Shown here: piece by piece, positions 32,450-43,455 of the stretch
Position numbering within the stretch: position 1 is the first letter of the stretch
How the letters are laid out: each line of letters opens with the position of its first letter
Assembly: GCA_963691655.1 (NCBI GenBank)
Contig: OY829327.1
Location: 60,276,079-60,340,078, forward strand
Source: Toxonevra muliebris
Taxonomy: Eukaryota > Arthropoda > Insecta > Diptera > Pallopteridae
Direction of reading: 5' to 3'
Length of the DNA: 64,000 nucleotides
Notes under the pieces: generated by a model
Told to the model about the DNA's origin: nothing
The model's database searches: none
What the model saw: only the letters and a program-made list of their open reading frames with translations
Program-made: the position numbers and the translations under genes

Positions 32450-33858
32450 ATATCGCTCCTTCGGTGCAAGACCGTCATAACTCAAAACTACATCATTCAA
32501 TTTTAAAGTTTATTATTACTGCCATTTCAGCGTAATAAAAATTTTTGATGCTGTATTCATATATTTTGATAAACAGCTTATAAGTTTTAGTTTTGAGAAG
32601 AAATTAAGTATTTCGAAAGGAACTTATTGGATTTTTCAATTAAATAAAAATTTGCATTTCGACATACGACATTCTTACAACAAAAAACAATATTCGAGTT
32701 TGTCATAACATAAAATATGTCTTTCTTAATGCGTAGAAATCACACTATTTCTGTAGATATGACCAGCGGTGACCACTAAAAATAATTAAAGAGCCAAGTA
32801 ATAACAACAATTACAACCACATGATGACCTAAGATTTTATATAATTAGGTACGAATTATTTTTTTATATTAGCTCTTATTAAATTAATGAATAAAAATGG
32901 AATTACTGTTTGAATTGATGATATGAGATGAATATCAGCTATCGACTTACTTCCTTCTATAAACTGTCTCGAAGAACGTGGTGTGTTATAGTGGCTTTCA
33001 ATTCTTGGAATAGTGTCAATGTGCTCCCTAATACCAGTTTGTATTGCCTTGTTTCTTATGGTGTTTATCCTTACCTCTTTGATTATTTTTGCGAGATCAG
33101 TATTGCGATTGAGGGTACAATTTCAAAATTATGACACGAAAGTACGCCTTTTTTTGAGGTATGTTTTTAGCTGCGCAACACCACACATATGAAAGTATAT
33201 TGCTATCTTAATTTAAGGCCTTAACACACATTTTTCAAATTTTTTAGGAGAAAAAAACATTTCCAAACTTTAATATACTGAGAAGTTTTTCTTTTCAAAA
33301 TTTGTTTTACTAACTAAAAGAACAGCGACGTAAGCTTGAGTTGAATTCCCTAAAAACTACTTGACTACAAAAAAGTTAATTAAGCCTGTTACATATTACT
33401 TAATTAAAAAACCAAGACATGAAGTGAAGTCATGACTTTGAAAAATTAAGACTTAATTTATTTTTCTCCTTTCACCTTAAAAATTTTTTTACTCGAGAGG
33501 CAGGTGGAAACGTTTAATTCCAATGAATCACAACCTTCATTTCGGAAAAGAGCTTTTAGGTCTTTAGCAAAAAAAAGATAGTGATATATAGTAATACATA
33601 CAACACATTTTGTGAGGTACATTTTGGTATTGAAAAGTACGTTTTGTCCAAATTTGACACTTTTATTAATTTGTTAATTGCAACACTGTTCGAGATTGAC
33701 ATTGTTATATTTTTGCATAGTGTCAAAGTCTCCAAGCAGTCAAAAAGGTTGCAAATTGCAACTTTAGTCTGAAAGCGGCCACGGTGAACCCAGGGTTAGC
33801 AAAAGCTGGAAAAATTTGTTTTTTGTGTTATGACGGTTTTGCACCGAAGGAGCGATAT
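32450..33858. mobile_element. 1.4-kb element of the ATATCGCTC family
   Basis: Inverted ends of about 38 bp: ATATCGCTCCTTCGGTGCAA then ACCGTCATAAC, nearly identical on both sides. The first 9 bp and the GTCATAA block are shared with the 238-bp MITE at 607-844. No transposase frame is seen; the small open frames inside lack motifs. Its right end lies only 250 bp upstream of the thioredoxin-family start codon, so it may overlap that gene's promoter. Confidence 0.82.
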
Positions 33859-34107
33859 GTCGAATATAATTTTAAAGTATGGTAGCACTACATTTTATTA
33901 TATATTCATCGCAGAGGGTGGTGGCAGCACTACAGGAATTATGTATCAAATTAAGCTAACTTAACCACTGTATTTTGACAGCCAATTTTATATTTAAAGA
34001 AAAGAAGAAGAAGTCTGTTTTGCCGCTCATCCAACTTGATATAATTTCGCTGTGCATACGTCATTACGTTTTCATTCTTTCTGGTCGGTGCATATTTTAC
34101 TTTCAAG
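33859..34107 (+). promoter_or_regulatory. Probable promoter and 5' UTR of the thioredoxin-fold gene
   Basis: The 249 bp between the transposon end and the start codon must hold the basal promoter unless it extends into the transposon. No clear TATA box or initiator could be fixed. Confidence 0.4.
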
Positions 34108-34852
34108 ATGAATTTGGTGTATATTGTTATTGTGTTATGGCAAATTATTATCTGCACTTCAGGTGCATCCATCGAACAAGTGGACGATACAGATTTGGTC
34201 CATTTATTAACTGGAGAAGACAATGTAGTGGCATTCTTCAGTACGTTTGCGAATTTTACTACAATCAGTCCCACCTGTTGATTCTGATTCCTTTTTAATT
34301 TACAGCGAAATCGAATTGTCCGGAATGCATTGAATATGAAGGAGTCGTTGAAAATATTCAGAGTGATCTCAAAGAATCGCTCGGAGCAGTTGTCGTCATA
34401 GCGCACAATAGCCATCTGATAAGCATTTATGATCCTTCGAAAGAGCCGTCATTAATATATTTCCGTAAAGGAATTCCTTTGTTGTATTATGGAGAGCTGA
34501 ACGAACATGAAATTATACAAACATTCAGTGATAACAGAGATCCGGTTGTAAAAGAACTGTCTGATGAGAACTTTGAGCACCTAACACAAGCTGCTACAGG
34601 TGCCACCACGGGTGATTGGTTTGTTTTCTTGTAAGTATAGTGATTAAAAATAATATTTTATACCAACTAAAAATATTGTTTCTTTAATAGTTATTCAGCT
34701 GATTGCGTTTTCTGTCAGCGTCTGTATGCTGTTTGGGAAGCGGTGGGAGCGAAGCTCCGACGTAGATTAAATGTTGCGCGAGTTAATAGACTAGACGCTG
34801 GCATTTCAACTGCAAAACGTTTCGGCATAACAGAATCACCTGAATTTATTTT
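34108..34852 (+). CDS. Exons 1-3 of the thioredoxin-fold gene
   Basis: Exon 1 ends with a donor GTACGT after 34240; exon 2 starts after TTTACAG at 34306 and ends before GTAAGT at 34631; exon 3 starts after TTTAATAG at 34691. Phases fit (one base carried over from exon 1, two from exon 2 and exon 3). The cluster encodes the signal peptide, both CXXC motifs and most of fold 2. Confidence 0.87.
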
Positions 34853-37800
34853 GTGTGTTTTTTTATATTTGCAACCCAATCTAAAAGCACACACATAATG
34901 AAACAGCACTTTAATACTTTAAAAGTCTCAGTAACCAAGTCATGTAAGAATATGACTAAAGAAGGAAAAAGTGCGTACATTAATATAATTAAACATACAA
35001 ATTAAGAGTGGCCATTTTCTAACTGGAGGCAACATAATGGCGAAAATCGTTGCGATTGTTTGAGAGCGATTAGCATTGCCAGCCGGCGCTTGTGTTGGAT
35101 AGCAGTTGCGTTCCCTCCAATGGGAAGATAGCGTAACTGAACTTCAAAAGTTTAACTCAAAAATCTGCAGTTTCAATATTAAATTTCCAAGTGATTTCTT
35201 TTAAATATACATTAAGGTGGGCGAAAAAAAGTCATGTTTTCCCCCATTAGATTATTGTGAGTCTAGCACCATAAACTATTATTCGATTGTGAATTCTCGT
35301 AAGCTAGAGCCTTACGTAAAACTTTGTTGTTGGTTTTACGCTCATTGATACTTTTCTATCAAGCCCTTATTTGTCAAAAACAGATAGAAAATGATTGATT
35401 TGCAAGCGATTATAGTAAAGACTAGAGTAAATTTTACCCCAAAAACCATATTTAATTTTCTGGTGTGCCGTAACATCCCGTTTTTGTAGCATTTTCAGCT
35501 AACGAGAAGTGTTCGCAATCGGAAAACGATTTATGGTGCTAGACTCACAATGACCCAATGTATTAATCGAGGGGGCAAAAATATAAACTTTTTCGTCCAT
35601 ACATCCCCGCCACCTTAATATACATATATATAGTAACAAAAAATCGTAGAGTTTGGCCTGGTCAGTTTCCAATTTCTTCTTTTCTAAACACTTAGCTTTT
35701 GTGATTCTGGCGATATTTGTAATTTTCTTCAAATTCTATTATTTTTTGTATTTAACAAAGGTATCTCGAAAGTTGTTGAGATCCCCGCCCACTTGTCCAA
35801 TAGCTCCTAGTTTTCACAAAATGAATAGCACTTTTAATTTACCCTGCCTACCTCCAAAATTGTTTTTGTATTCAGCATAGCTCTGAATAAAAACGATTAT
35901 AGTACAAAGTTTGTATGAAAGATGCCACAGCCTATTACCCTAACAGCTGATATAAAGTATGGTGAGTTATATGTGGTCACCGTTGCCTAAGAGGTATGTG
36001 GACTTCTGCGTACAATGTCTAGATTCAATACTAGACACAACCGTAAAAATCAAAACTAATTTTTCCTTTAGCTGGCCAAAAGTCAGAAATTAAATTGATT
36101 TAGATTTAGTAAGGCCGAACCTTTGCTTATTTTTGCTATGAAGAACATTAGAGCAATTCGTGATAATTAGTCGCCACAGTTAAAAACTAGCTTATTGTCG
36201 CCCCTTGTCGTGCTCCCGAATGACAAAAAAAATCTAAAGGTTTTTAAAAAATTCACTTATACTCAGCTATTCGACCAATTACAATTCCTGAAAATTGATA
36301 TTCAAATCGTAAGAGTTGCATATTTTTATTATGTTATCGTAAATTAAAACTCAGTACGCTCTTTGTTATAAACAAAGAACAGACTTTGTGAAAATATTAT
36401 CCATAATTGCTGTATTCTTGGTGTCCAAATCCACCTGCAAGGCAACATTTTTACTAGTTTTTATTTACACAAAACACACATACAAATTCTTCTTCTTCTC
36501 CAAATTTATAATCTGCCAAAAAACAAATTTGAAATTCTTTTTTTGTCGTGTGTCCACTTAAATTTGAAATTCAACAAAATTAACTCCGTGTGTCCGCACT
36601 ATAAACTAGGAAAATCCCTTGGAGGTTTTGTTATGAAAGACGTCAGTTTTCATTTGTTTTTGGTTTCATCTCATTCCCATACGCAAACTTCAATTTTGTT
36701 GGGCAGTATTACACAGTGCAACAGCAAAAGAAAAAAATGCCGAACTCGAATATAATTTTCTATATAATTCGGCTACGCCGAACACGATGGCGTTTTCAGT
36801 TTTTTTTTCTATACGTCACAATTTTTTGAAAAATCGATTTGCTCAGGTTTTTAAACATCTTTGCCAATATTAAAATACCTATATGGGGATGTAAAAATAG
36901 GTAGTTAGGAGCTCAATGATTCCCATAATACATTTTCAATATTAAGTACATGTCCAGGCTGTATCTAAGTTAGGAAAAATGTAAAATTTTTTCGAAAGAT
37001 GGTAGTTTTTAAGGAAATAAATGGCAATATTTAACCTAGAATCCTCAAGCTTCCAAAACTTCCTCATCCTACCTTCAACGGTTTTCCATTTATTGCTATT
37101 AAAAAGAAACAACGTAGTTAAGTTTCTTCTCATCCAGATAAACACAAGTGGAAACAAATTTTTTAAATCAGATAATAATTTTCAGGTTCCAAAAGGGTAT
37201 TGAAAGTTCCGAAATTTTGACCATAAATTAGGATTTTTTCAAATTGGCCAAAAATTTTTTCAAATTCCACAGCTCTGTTATTAGTATTTATAAATACAAA
37301 CATAACCCAAAAAGAATTTTATCGGAAAATGTTTATTGGTTTAGCAAGATGTTCTAAGCTTAGAAGCTTATACTTTTCACTTTATTACTTATTATACTTT
37401 TTACTTTATACTTATCATACAATTTTTGCTGAATTTCTAATAAAAGCTTTTCAATTTTGCTGCACAAACAAACATTATCCGATTTAGAAAATTCGTTTTG
37501 CGTGATGTTTCCACATCTGTTTATCTGGATGTGTAGAAACTTAACTACAAGGTGACAATCGTAAAGTGACGCACACATTTCAGCAGTTATTTTCAAAAGG
37601 ACGTACTTCCATTAAGTACAATTAAGTGTTAACATTGCTGAATATATAAGCATTCATTTGAACCCCACCTCATTCAATATAACCTCCTTTAGCCTGCACA
37701 CATGCCTTCAATCGATCCGGAAATCGTAGGACTGTTCGCCGCAGGACTTCCTGATCAATTTCAATCCAGGCTTTCTCTAATGAATTTGTCAGCGACTCCA

Positions 37801-40326
37801 GACTGTGGTGTTGAGATGCACAAGCCTTACTCTCTAAAATACTCCCAATAGAGTAGTCCATTGGATTCAAGTCTGGGGAGTATGGTGGCCATTCTTGAGA
37901 TGTTATGAATCCAGAAAAATTGTCTTTTATCCATGTTTGCGTTAATTTTGCCATGTGGGAAGGTGCAGAATCTTGCTGGAAAGTCCAGTTTTCATTTCCA
38001 AATGTATCTTGGGCCCAGGGAAGAACATGTTCATTTAAAATGCTCCGATAAACAACCTGGTCAATTTTAACACCCTCTTCAACGAATATTAGAGGAGTTC
38101 TGGCATAAGCGGAAATTCCAGCCCATACCATAACGGAAGCTGGCTTTTGAACTCGGCCAACAGTCCTATTTTGTTGCGATGATGATGTTAGCCACATTCG
38201 GTCATTTTGCGCATTGAAATGTTGTTCAACCGTGAAAATTTTTTCATCTGTAAACAAGATATTTTCAACATTTTTTAACACGGAAGAGCGTAGCAACGCC
38301 TTGCATCTTTGCAGTCGCAAATCTTTCTTTTTTTGTGTCAGATCTTGAGCTTTTCGGAGCTTGTACGGCTTAAGATTAAGCTTTGATTTTGCAATGATTC
38401 GCACTGTTTCACGGTTTATTCCCACTTCCTTAGCGATTTTTCTCATTGAGCGCCTTGGATTTCGCTTGATTCGTTTACGAATTTTTTCTGTTAAACCAGT
38501 AGTGGCAACTGTTGAAAATTTTCCCCGGTCTCTATCTCCAAAACCCCCAGTTTCATTATATCGAATAATAGCTCGGTCTACCGTACGACTTGACAAATTT
38601 AAAGCCTTTGCAATTTGACGGCTACTATAATTTGCCAAATGAAATATGATAATTTCACGACGAATATTTTCCTTGTCCATTTTTATGGAAATTTCAAAAT
38701 GTAATAACAAAAATTCAAATGAAATTAAAAGCAAAGCCAATGATGAATGAATTTGCTTTTTAAATTAAAGTAACGGTAAATGGCAAAGCTTGCTGCTGAG
38801 TATTAAACTTGCGTCACTTTACAATTGTCACCCTGTATGCTACGCTTTTTAATTGACGCCATTTTTGGATATTCTGCCCCATTGCCCCAAAAATGTCCTT
38901 TTATGTGATACATTTTGTGACTTACTGTATATCTATTGCAAGATATTAGAAGTGTAAAATATGAAATAATTTTTTAAATTGTATTTTTAACTAATACCTC
39001 TAGTATTAAATAGTAACAAAGACAAAAAAATCCTTTGTTGATTTCTGACCAACTTTGCCTGAACAATAATGATATACTATATTTAATAAAAATAAAAGTG
39101 CAATAACTTGAAACTCGTTGGAGGTATGATGATGAAATTTTGTAGGTATATATATATATATAGATGGTGCTAATCACTGTGCAATCGATTTTTCAAAAAT
39201 TATGACGTATAGAGAAAAAACTGAAAACGCCATCGTGTGGCCGAATTATATAAAAAAGTATATTCGAGCTCTTACATTTTTCTTTTTTTGATTTTCTGTG
39301 GTACTGTTTTTTTATGTTTTCCAGCTTAATTTCTGTGATAGGTAATTTATATTATTTCAAATTGAATTTAGATTGTAAGATAACAACGAAACAATAACAA
39401 TTTCTTAAAACTTGGAACTCCTTTCCAAAATTTTCGGGGCATATCTTTAAGATTTGTATTAACTAAATTTTTAAATTTTTTTGACTTCAATCTGATGCAT
39501 ATTAAAAAATTGAAGTAATTCTTTTCTCACAATAAATAACGTTTTAAGTTTTATAATTCCGTTCTGAGTTTAAACCCAAAAATCTTAAATTCAAACAATT
39601 TTAAAATAAGTTAAGTTAAAAACAAATCTGTGGTCACAAGGCATAACAGCATAAGTGTGTTTTTTGATTTTTACAGGAGAGCACTTTAAAGATTCAAATG
39701 CTAATAGTAATCAATTTGAGTTGTGCTATTTTTCCTTTAATATCTCGTAAACCACTGAACCAATATTCATAAAATTTTGAGACAATATGAAATCGGATAT
39801 GAAGATTTCAATTATGATAATAACTTGAATTCGACAAAACTCGAGTTGTGTTGTTATGCCTTGTGACCATAGAAATGTGAAAAAATATGTGTGGTTTTTT
39901 CTCTCTCGCTTTCAGATTGGGTTTATTTTTCATATATTTAGAAAAAACTCGAATTAGAATATATATCTTTACAGGTTACGTCAAGGAAAAATTTACCGTT
40001 ATAAGCTAAAAGAATATACTCCGAAAAGTTTTATTGAGTTCGTTGAGAGCGGATACCGCAAACAGACTCATCCAGAGACAGTTCCTACAGAGTCCAGTTA
40101 CATGTAAGTTATACATCTAGCAGTATTATTCAGCTTTAATATAAATTTTTGTTTATTTTATAGGGATGATATGTTTTCAAGTCAATTGCGTGCTCTAACC
40201 GAAAATCCTAAATTTATGATGTTCGCAATAACTACTCTAGCATTGGTTGTTTTAATTGTGCTTGTTTTCAAATGTTTATCGTCGAAGAAATCAAATGTTA
40301 AAGAAAAAGTTAAGAAAGCTAAATAA
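34108..40326 (+). CDS. Thioredoxin-fold ER membrane protein (host gene, 5 exons)
   Basis: Predicted coding exons: 34108-34240, 34306-34630, 34691-34852, 39975-40103, 40164-40326; they join in frame to 303 residues. Residues 1-21 form a signal peptide. The first thioredoxin fold has the redox motif CPEC (49-52) and a Pro in KEPSLIYF as the cis-Pro site. The second has CVFC (158-161) and its cis-Pro in ITESPEF. One transmembrane helix spans about 267-285, and the tail ends KKAK, a dilysine ER-retrieval signal. This suggests a type I ER membrane oxidoreductase or chaperone related to TMX/PDI proteins, with the folds in the lumen. Introns 1 and 2 are 65 and 60 bp; intron 3 is 5.1 kb because of transposons. 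The donor of intron 3 is GTGTGT, weaker than the others. I do not recognise the exact orthologue. Confidence 0.88.
35211..35620. mobile_element. Intron MITE with TTAAGGTGG ends
   Basis: The left end TTAAGGTGGGCG and right end CGCCACCTTAA are inverted. Subterminally GTGAGTCTAGCACCATAAA (near 35261) is repeated inverted near 35533. About 410 bp, non-coding, inside intron 3 of the thioredoxin-fold gene. Confidence 0.78.
35971..36035 (+). ncRNA. tRNA-derived SINE fragment in intron 3
   Basis: ATGTGGTCACCGTTGCCTAAGAGG carries a near-consensus pol III box A (TGCCTAAGAGG); about 30 bp on, AGATTCAATACTAG is a weak box B. It shares its head with 28415-28482. Confidence 0.45.
36430..36605. repeat. Dispersed repeat, second copy
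   Basis: Partner of 30355-30540 (shared CTTCTTCTCCAAA and TTTTGTCGTGTGTCC blocks). It lies in intron 3, just left of the inverted-repeat element. Confidence 0.6.
37548..38835 (-). mobile_element. DD37D mariner (maT-like), copy 1, apparently intact
   Basis: 1288 bp with terminal inverted repeats CARGGTGACAATYGTAAAGT, flanked by TA on both sides (37546-37547 and 38836-38837). It holds one uninterrupted transposase. A second copy lies inverted at 42166-43455. The element sits inside an inverted-repeat element in intron 3 of the host gene, antisense to it. Confidence 0.93.
37670..38680 (-). CDS. Mariner transposase, DD37D type, full length
   Basis: This enzyme would cut out and reinsert the element by binding its terminal repeats. 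The frame is open for 356 codons up to 38740; I choose the Met at 38680 (MDKENIRRE), giving 336 residues, because the 20 extra residues look like translated 5' UTR. The protein has two helix-turn-helix regions (SSRQIAKALNLSSRTVDRAI and MRKIAKEVGINRETVRIIAK) and a catalytic triad: Asp in LFTDEKIF, Asp in FQQDSAPSH and Asp in NPMDYS, the last two separated by 37 residues by my count. It ends VQAKGGYIE, common in this clade. One codon (Gln after QK) present in copy 2 is missing here. No stop or frameshift is visible, so it may still be functional. Confidence 0.92.
   Translation of the reverse strand: MDKENIRREIIIFHLANYSSRQIAKALNLSSRTVDRAIIRYNETGGFGDRDRGKFSTVATTGLTEKIRKRIKRNPRRSMRKIAKEVGINRETVRIIAKSKLNLKPYKLRKAQDLTQKKKDLRLQRCKALLRSSVLKNVENILFTDEKIFTVEQHFNAQNDRMWLTSSSQQNRTVGRVQKPASVMVWAGISAYARTPLIFVEEGVKIDQVVYRSILNEHVLPWAQDTFGNENWTFQQDSAPSHMAKLTQTWIKDNFSGFITSQEWPPYSPDLNPMDYSIGSILESKACASQHHSLESLTNSLEKAWIEIDQEVLRRTVLRFPDRLKACVQAKGGYIE
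39975..40326 (+). CDS. Exons 4-5 of the thioredoxin-fold gene
   Basis: Exon 4 begins after TTTACAG at 39975 (RQGKIYRYKL) and ends before GTAAGT at 40104. Exon 5 begins after TTTATAG at 40164 and encodes the transmembrane helix and KKAK tail, stop at 40324-40326. An ATTAAA near 40442 is a possible polyadenylation signal. Confidence 0.87.
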
Positions 40327-41110
40327 TTTCATTAGGTATTAAAGTAATCTTAACTAGCAATCAAAATGTAAGATTTGATAGATTGTATATATATGTTAAT
40401 ATACTTTTGATATGTAAAATGCATAATGTCTATAATGTGAATTAAATTAATATCCCACATCATTTTGTCAATCAAATTTTTGACGGGGGTGAAATCGCAG
40501 TTGCAATGCTCAACTTTTATTTTAACCCTAAAATTTAGAGAAACAAGCAGAGTCAACCAGCCGAGAGTACGCCATCTTGGGGATATCCTCTATTCACGCC
40601 GCAAGTCACGGATTGACCACAACCAGCCACTCCATGCTGACCTACTACATGCACATGCCGTCAAAAGTTGCGTTGACAAAAGGTCCTTCAATATCAACAA
40701 AAATACCAATACTACATTCTTTCCTGCAAACGAACCGCTTTATCTGACCTACCAGATTTTGCAGGGCCGACTCACAAGATTTTCCACTTTGGTAAGAATG
40801 CTGAAATGAAGAGAGAGGATGGAATATTAGCGACTTACTACCGATGCGGTGTTCGACATAGTGCTTAAGACATTTTAGTCATAGTGTTCAAGACATTTTA
40901 GTAAGAAAGACATGATTGGTCTAAAGCTATGGAGTATAGAGAATTAAAGTCATTGCACATACAATTTTGGTTATTTTGAGCACAGTTTGTTCAAGAAGAA
41001 GAAGTTTAAGAGCTGCAGTATGTTAATGCAAAAAAAAAAAAATGGGAGTGCAAATCGTGTACAGTAGCTAATGATAGAAGTGCCTCTAATGAACTTAAAG
41101 CTAAGCAGAA
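40327..41110. other. 3' flank of the host gene, unidentified
   Basis: An open frame of 114 codons (40465-40809) has no recognisable domain. Its composition is less AT-rich than its surroundings, so it may belong to the degraded element that follows. I cannot assign it. Confidence 0.35.
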
Positions 41111-41320
41111 ATGGTACTGAACTGTAAATGTTCACATTGTCTGTCGATCATCGGAAAAGGTAAAAATCATGTGTGTACAAAAAAAATGTTTGTTGATAAT
41201 TTGAACTCAAGCTTAAAAAATGCATTGAGTCAAAATGATAAAGAACAACTTGCAGCTAATGTTGTCATAAAAAAATCAATGATCAGGTTTCGGCAAATAA
41301 ATTTCCGTCATTTCGGCTGA
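41111..41320 (+). pseudogene. N-terminal scrap of an unnamed repetitive protein family
   Basis: 69 codons with CKCSHCLSIIGKGKNHVC, a possible zinc-binding arrangement, and KEQLAANVVIKK. The pattern resembles the start of a dispersed, probably transposon-encoded protein family found in many arthropods and Hydra (recalled, not searched). The C-terminal scrap at 44545-44937 would be the same element, separated by three later insertions. Confidence 0.45.
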
Positions 41321-41760
41321 AACTGCGCTGATATGCTCAATTTCGTCATATAAAAATATGTGAAAAGAAACAACGAAAATGAGGTGGCTTCAACGAAATA
41401 GCGCAAAAATCTAATGCAACCCTGAATGTGTTCACTGAAAAGAATATTAAAACTTGATTAATATGGAAAAACGAATATATAAAAAAGTAATTTGTGTAGT
41501 GTGGTTGAAAGGGAGCTCATAGCTCAAGTATGGGCAGAAAAGGTGGAGGAGCTGCGAAAGGCAAAAAAAAAACAATCACACATATGACCAAATGGAGAAG
41601 TTGTGGCAGCAAGGCTGCATAGTGACTGCGGTTGAAGTGAAACAAGATATATAAAAATTTAAGCTTGTTCCTATACACTTTTATTTTGTTGCTAAATATT
41701 TCGTTTATCATTTTGATTCTCTTCGTATTCAAATTTATTCAATATTAGCATTAATTATAT
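41321..41760. other. Spacer, no gene seen
   Basis: No coding region is supported. It may be decayed sequence of the unnamed repetitive element. Confidence 0.4.
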
Positions 41761-42138
41761 TATCTTTTATCTATTCGGGCTTTTTGGTCGTTAATTTTTT
41801 GGAACTATTATATATATAATACAGCAAAAAACGGACACAGCTTAAACCATAAAGACGATTTAAATAACACACATCATAAGTACGCAGCAGTCATCAGACG
41901 TAACTAATAAGTATATTAGTGAAGAAATAATGTAAGATTGTTGGTAACTTGTATATATGTTTTTGTTTTTATAATTTATCATTTTTTTTATGTGTTCATT
42001 TGTTATTTTATTATATTTTATAATAAACAGACTCCCTGAGGATGGTCCGAAACGCGTAGGAGAAAATGGAAATTGAAGTTTTTCTTTAATAGTTCCAAAA
42101 AATCAACGACCAAAAAGCCTGAATAGATAAAAGATACG
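41761..42138. mobile_element. ~380-bp MITE with ~45-bp terminal repeats
   Basis: The left end reads TATCTTTTATCTATTCGGGC, then TTTTTGGTCGTTAATTTTTT; the right end is its near-perfect inverted copy ending GAATAGATAAAAGATA. The interior is AT-rich, with a CTGAGGATGGTCCGAAACG motif near 42034 and no frame. Confidence 0.82.
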
Positions 42139-42165
42139 ATACAAAATACTAATTGGTCTAACTTA

Positions 42166-43455
42166 CAGGGTGACAATTGTAAAGTGACGCAAGTTTAATA
42201 CTCTGCAGCAAGCTTTGGCATTTACCGTTACTTTAATTTAAAAAGCAAATTCATTCATCATTGGCTTTGCTTTTAATTTCATTTGAATTTTTGTTATTAC
42301 ATTTTGAAATTTCCATAAAAATGGACAAGGAAAATATTCGTCGTGAAATTATGAAATTTCATTTGGCAAATTATAGTAGCCGTCAAATTGCAAAGGCTTT
42401 AAATTTGTCAAGTCGTACGGTAGACCGAGCTATTATTCGATATAATGAAACTGGGGGTTTTGGAGATAGAGACCGGGGAAAATTTTCAACAGTTGCCTCT
42501 ACTGGTTTAACAGAAAAAATTCGTAAACAAATCAATCGAAATCCAAGGCGCTCAATGAGAAAAATCGCTAAGGAAGTGGGAGTAAACCGTGAAACAGTGC
42601 GAATTATTGCAAAATCAAAGCTTAATCTTAAGCCGTACAAGCTCCGAAAAGCTCAAGATCTGACACAAAAAAAGAAAGATTTGCGACTGCAAAGATGCAA
42701 GGCGTTGCTACGCTCTTCCGTGTTAAAAAATGTTGAAAATATCTTGTTTACAGATGAAAAAATTTTCACGGTTGAACAACATTTCAATGCGCAAAATGAC
42801 CGAATGTGGCTAACATCATCATCGCAACAAAATAGGACTGTTGGCCGAGTTCAAAAACAGCCAGCTTCCGTTATGGTATGGGCTGGAGTTTCCGCTAATG
42901 CCAGAACCCCTCTAATATTCGTTGAAGAGGGTGTTAAAATTGACCAGGTTGTTTATCGGAGCATTTTAAATGAACATGCTCTTCCCTGGGCTCAAGATAC
43001 ATTTGGAAATGAAACTGGACTTTCCAGCAAGATTCTGCACCTTCCCACATGGCAAAATTAACGCAAACATGGATAAAAGACAATTTTTCTGGATTCATAA
43101 CATCTCAAGAATGGCCACCATACTCCCCAGACTTGAATCCAATGGACTACTCTATTGGGAGTATTTTAGAGAGTAAGGCTTGTGCATCTCAACACCACAG
43201 TCTGGAGTCGTTGACAAATTCATTAGAGAAAGCCTGGACTGAAATTGATCAGGAAGTCCTGCGGCGAACAGTCCTACGATTTCCGGATCGATTGAAGGCA
43301 TGTGTGCAGGCTAAAGGAGGTTATATTGAATGAGGTGGGGTTCAAATGAATGCTTATATATTCAGCAATGTTAACACTTAATTGTACTTAATGGAAGTAC
43401 GTCCTTTTGAAAATAACTGTTGAAATGTGTGCGTCACTTTACGATTGTCACCCTG
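42166..43455 (+). mobile_element. DD37D mariner, copy 2, frameshifted
   Basis: 1290 bp, ends CAGGGTGACAATTGTAAAGT and the inverted form with one difference, flanked by TA (42164-42165 and 43456-43457). It is nearly identical to copy 1 but in the opposite orientation, 3.3 kb downstream, so exons 4-5 of the host gene lie between the two. Confidence 0.94.
42321..43333 (+). pseudogene. Mariner transposase, frameshifted
   Basis: Starts MDKENIRREIM at 42321. It carries the same domains as the intact copy at 37670-38680, with the Gln codon that copy lacks (QKQPAS). One A is missing from an A run near 43010 (GGAAATGAAACTGG against four A in copy 1), which shifts the frame just before the second catalytic Asp. 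The remainder is open in another frame (43049-43333), with NPMDYS and the conserved C-terminus. Confidence 0.93.

Larger units (their letters stand above)
36730..39283. mobile_element. Inverted-repeat element hosting the mariner, in intron 3
   Basis: The arms at 36730-36842 and 39182-39283 are inverted copies of about 100 bp: ACTCGAATATA, TATATAATTCGGC, ACACGATGGCGTTTTCAG, CTATACGTCA and GAAAAATCGATT occur in mirrored order. The mariner at 37548-38835 lies between them, leaving about 1.27 kb of original element. No transposase of its own was recognised. The outermost termini are uncertain. Confidence 0.78.

Noticed and set aside
33951..34415. Minus-strand frame of 154 codons and plus-strand frame of 107 codons
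   Set aside because: Both overlap exons 1-2 of the thioredoxin-fold gene in other frames, read through its intron and have no motifs.
34715..34909. Minus-strand 64-codon frame
   Set aside because: Shadow of exon 3 of the thioredoxin-fold gene.
40465..40809. 114-codon frame downstream of the host gene, as a possible new gene
   Set aside because: There is no domain, no splice or promoter context and no repeat evidence; left as unidentified.
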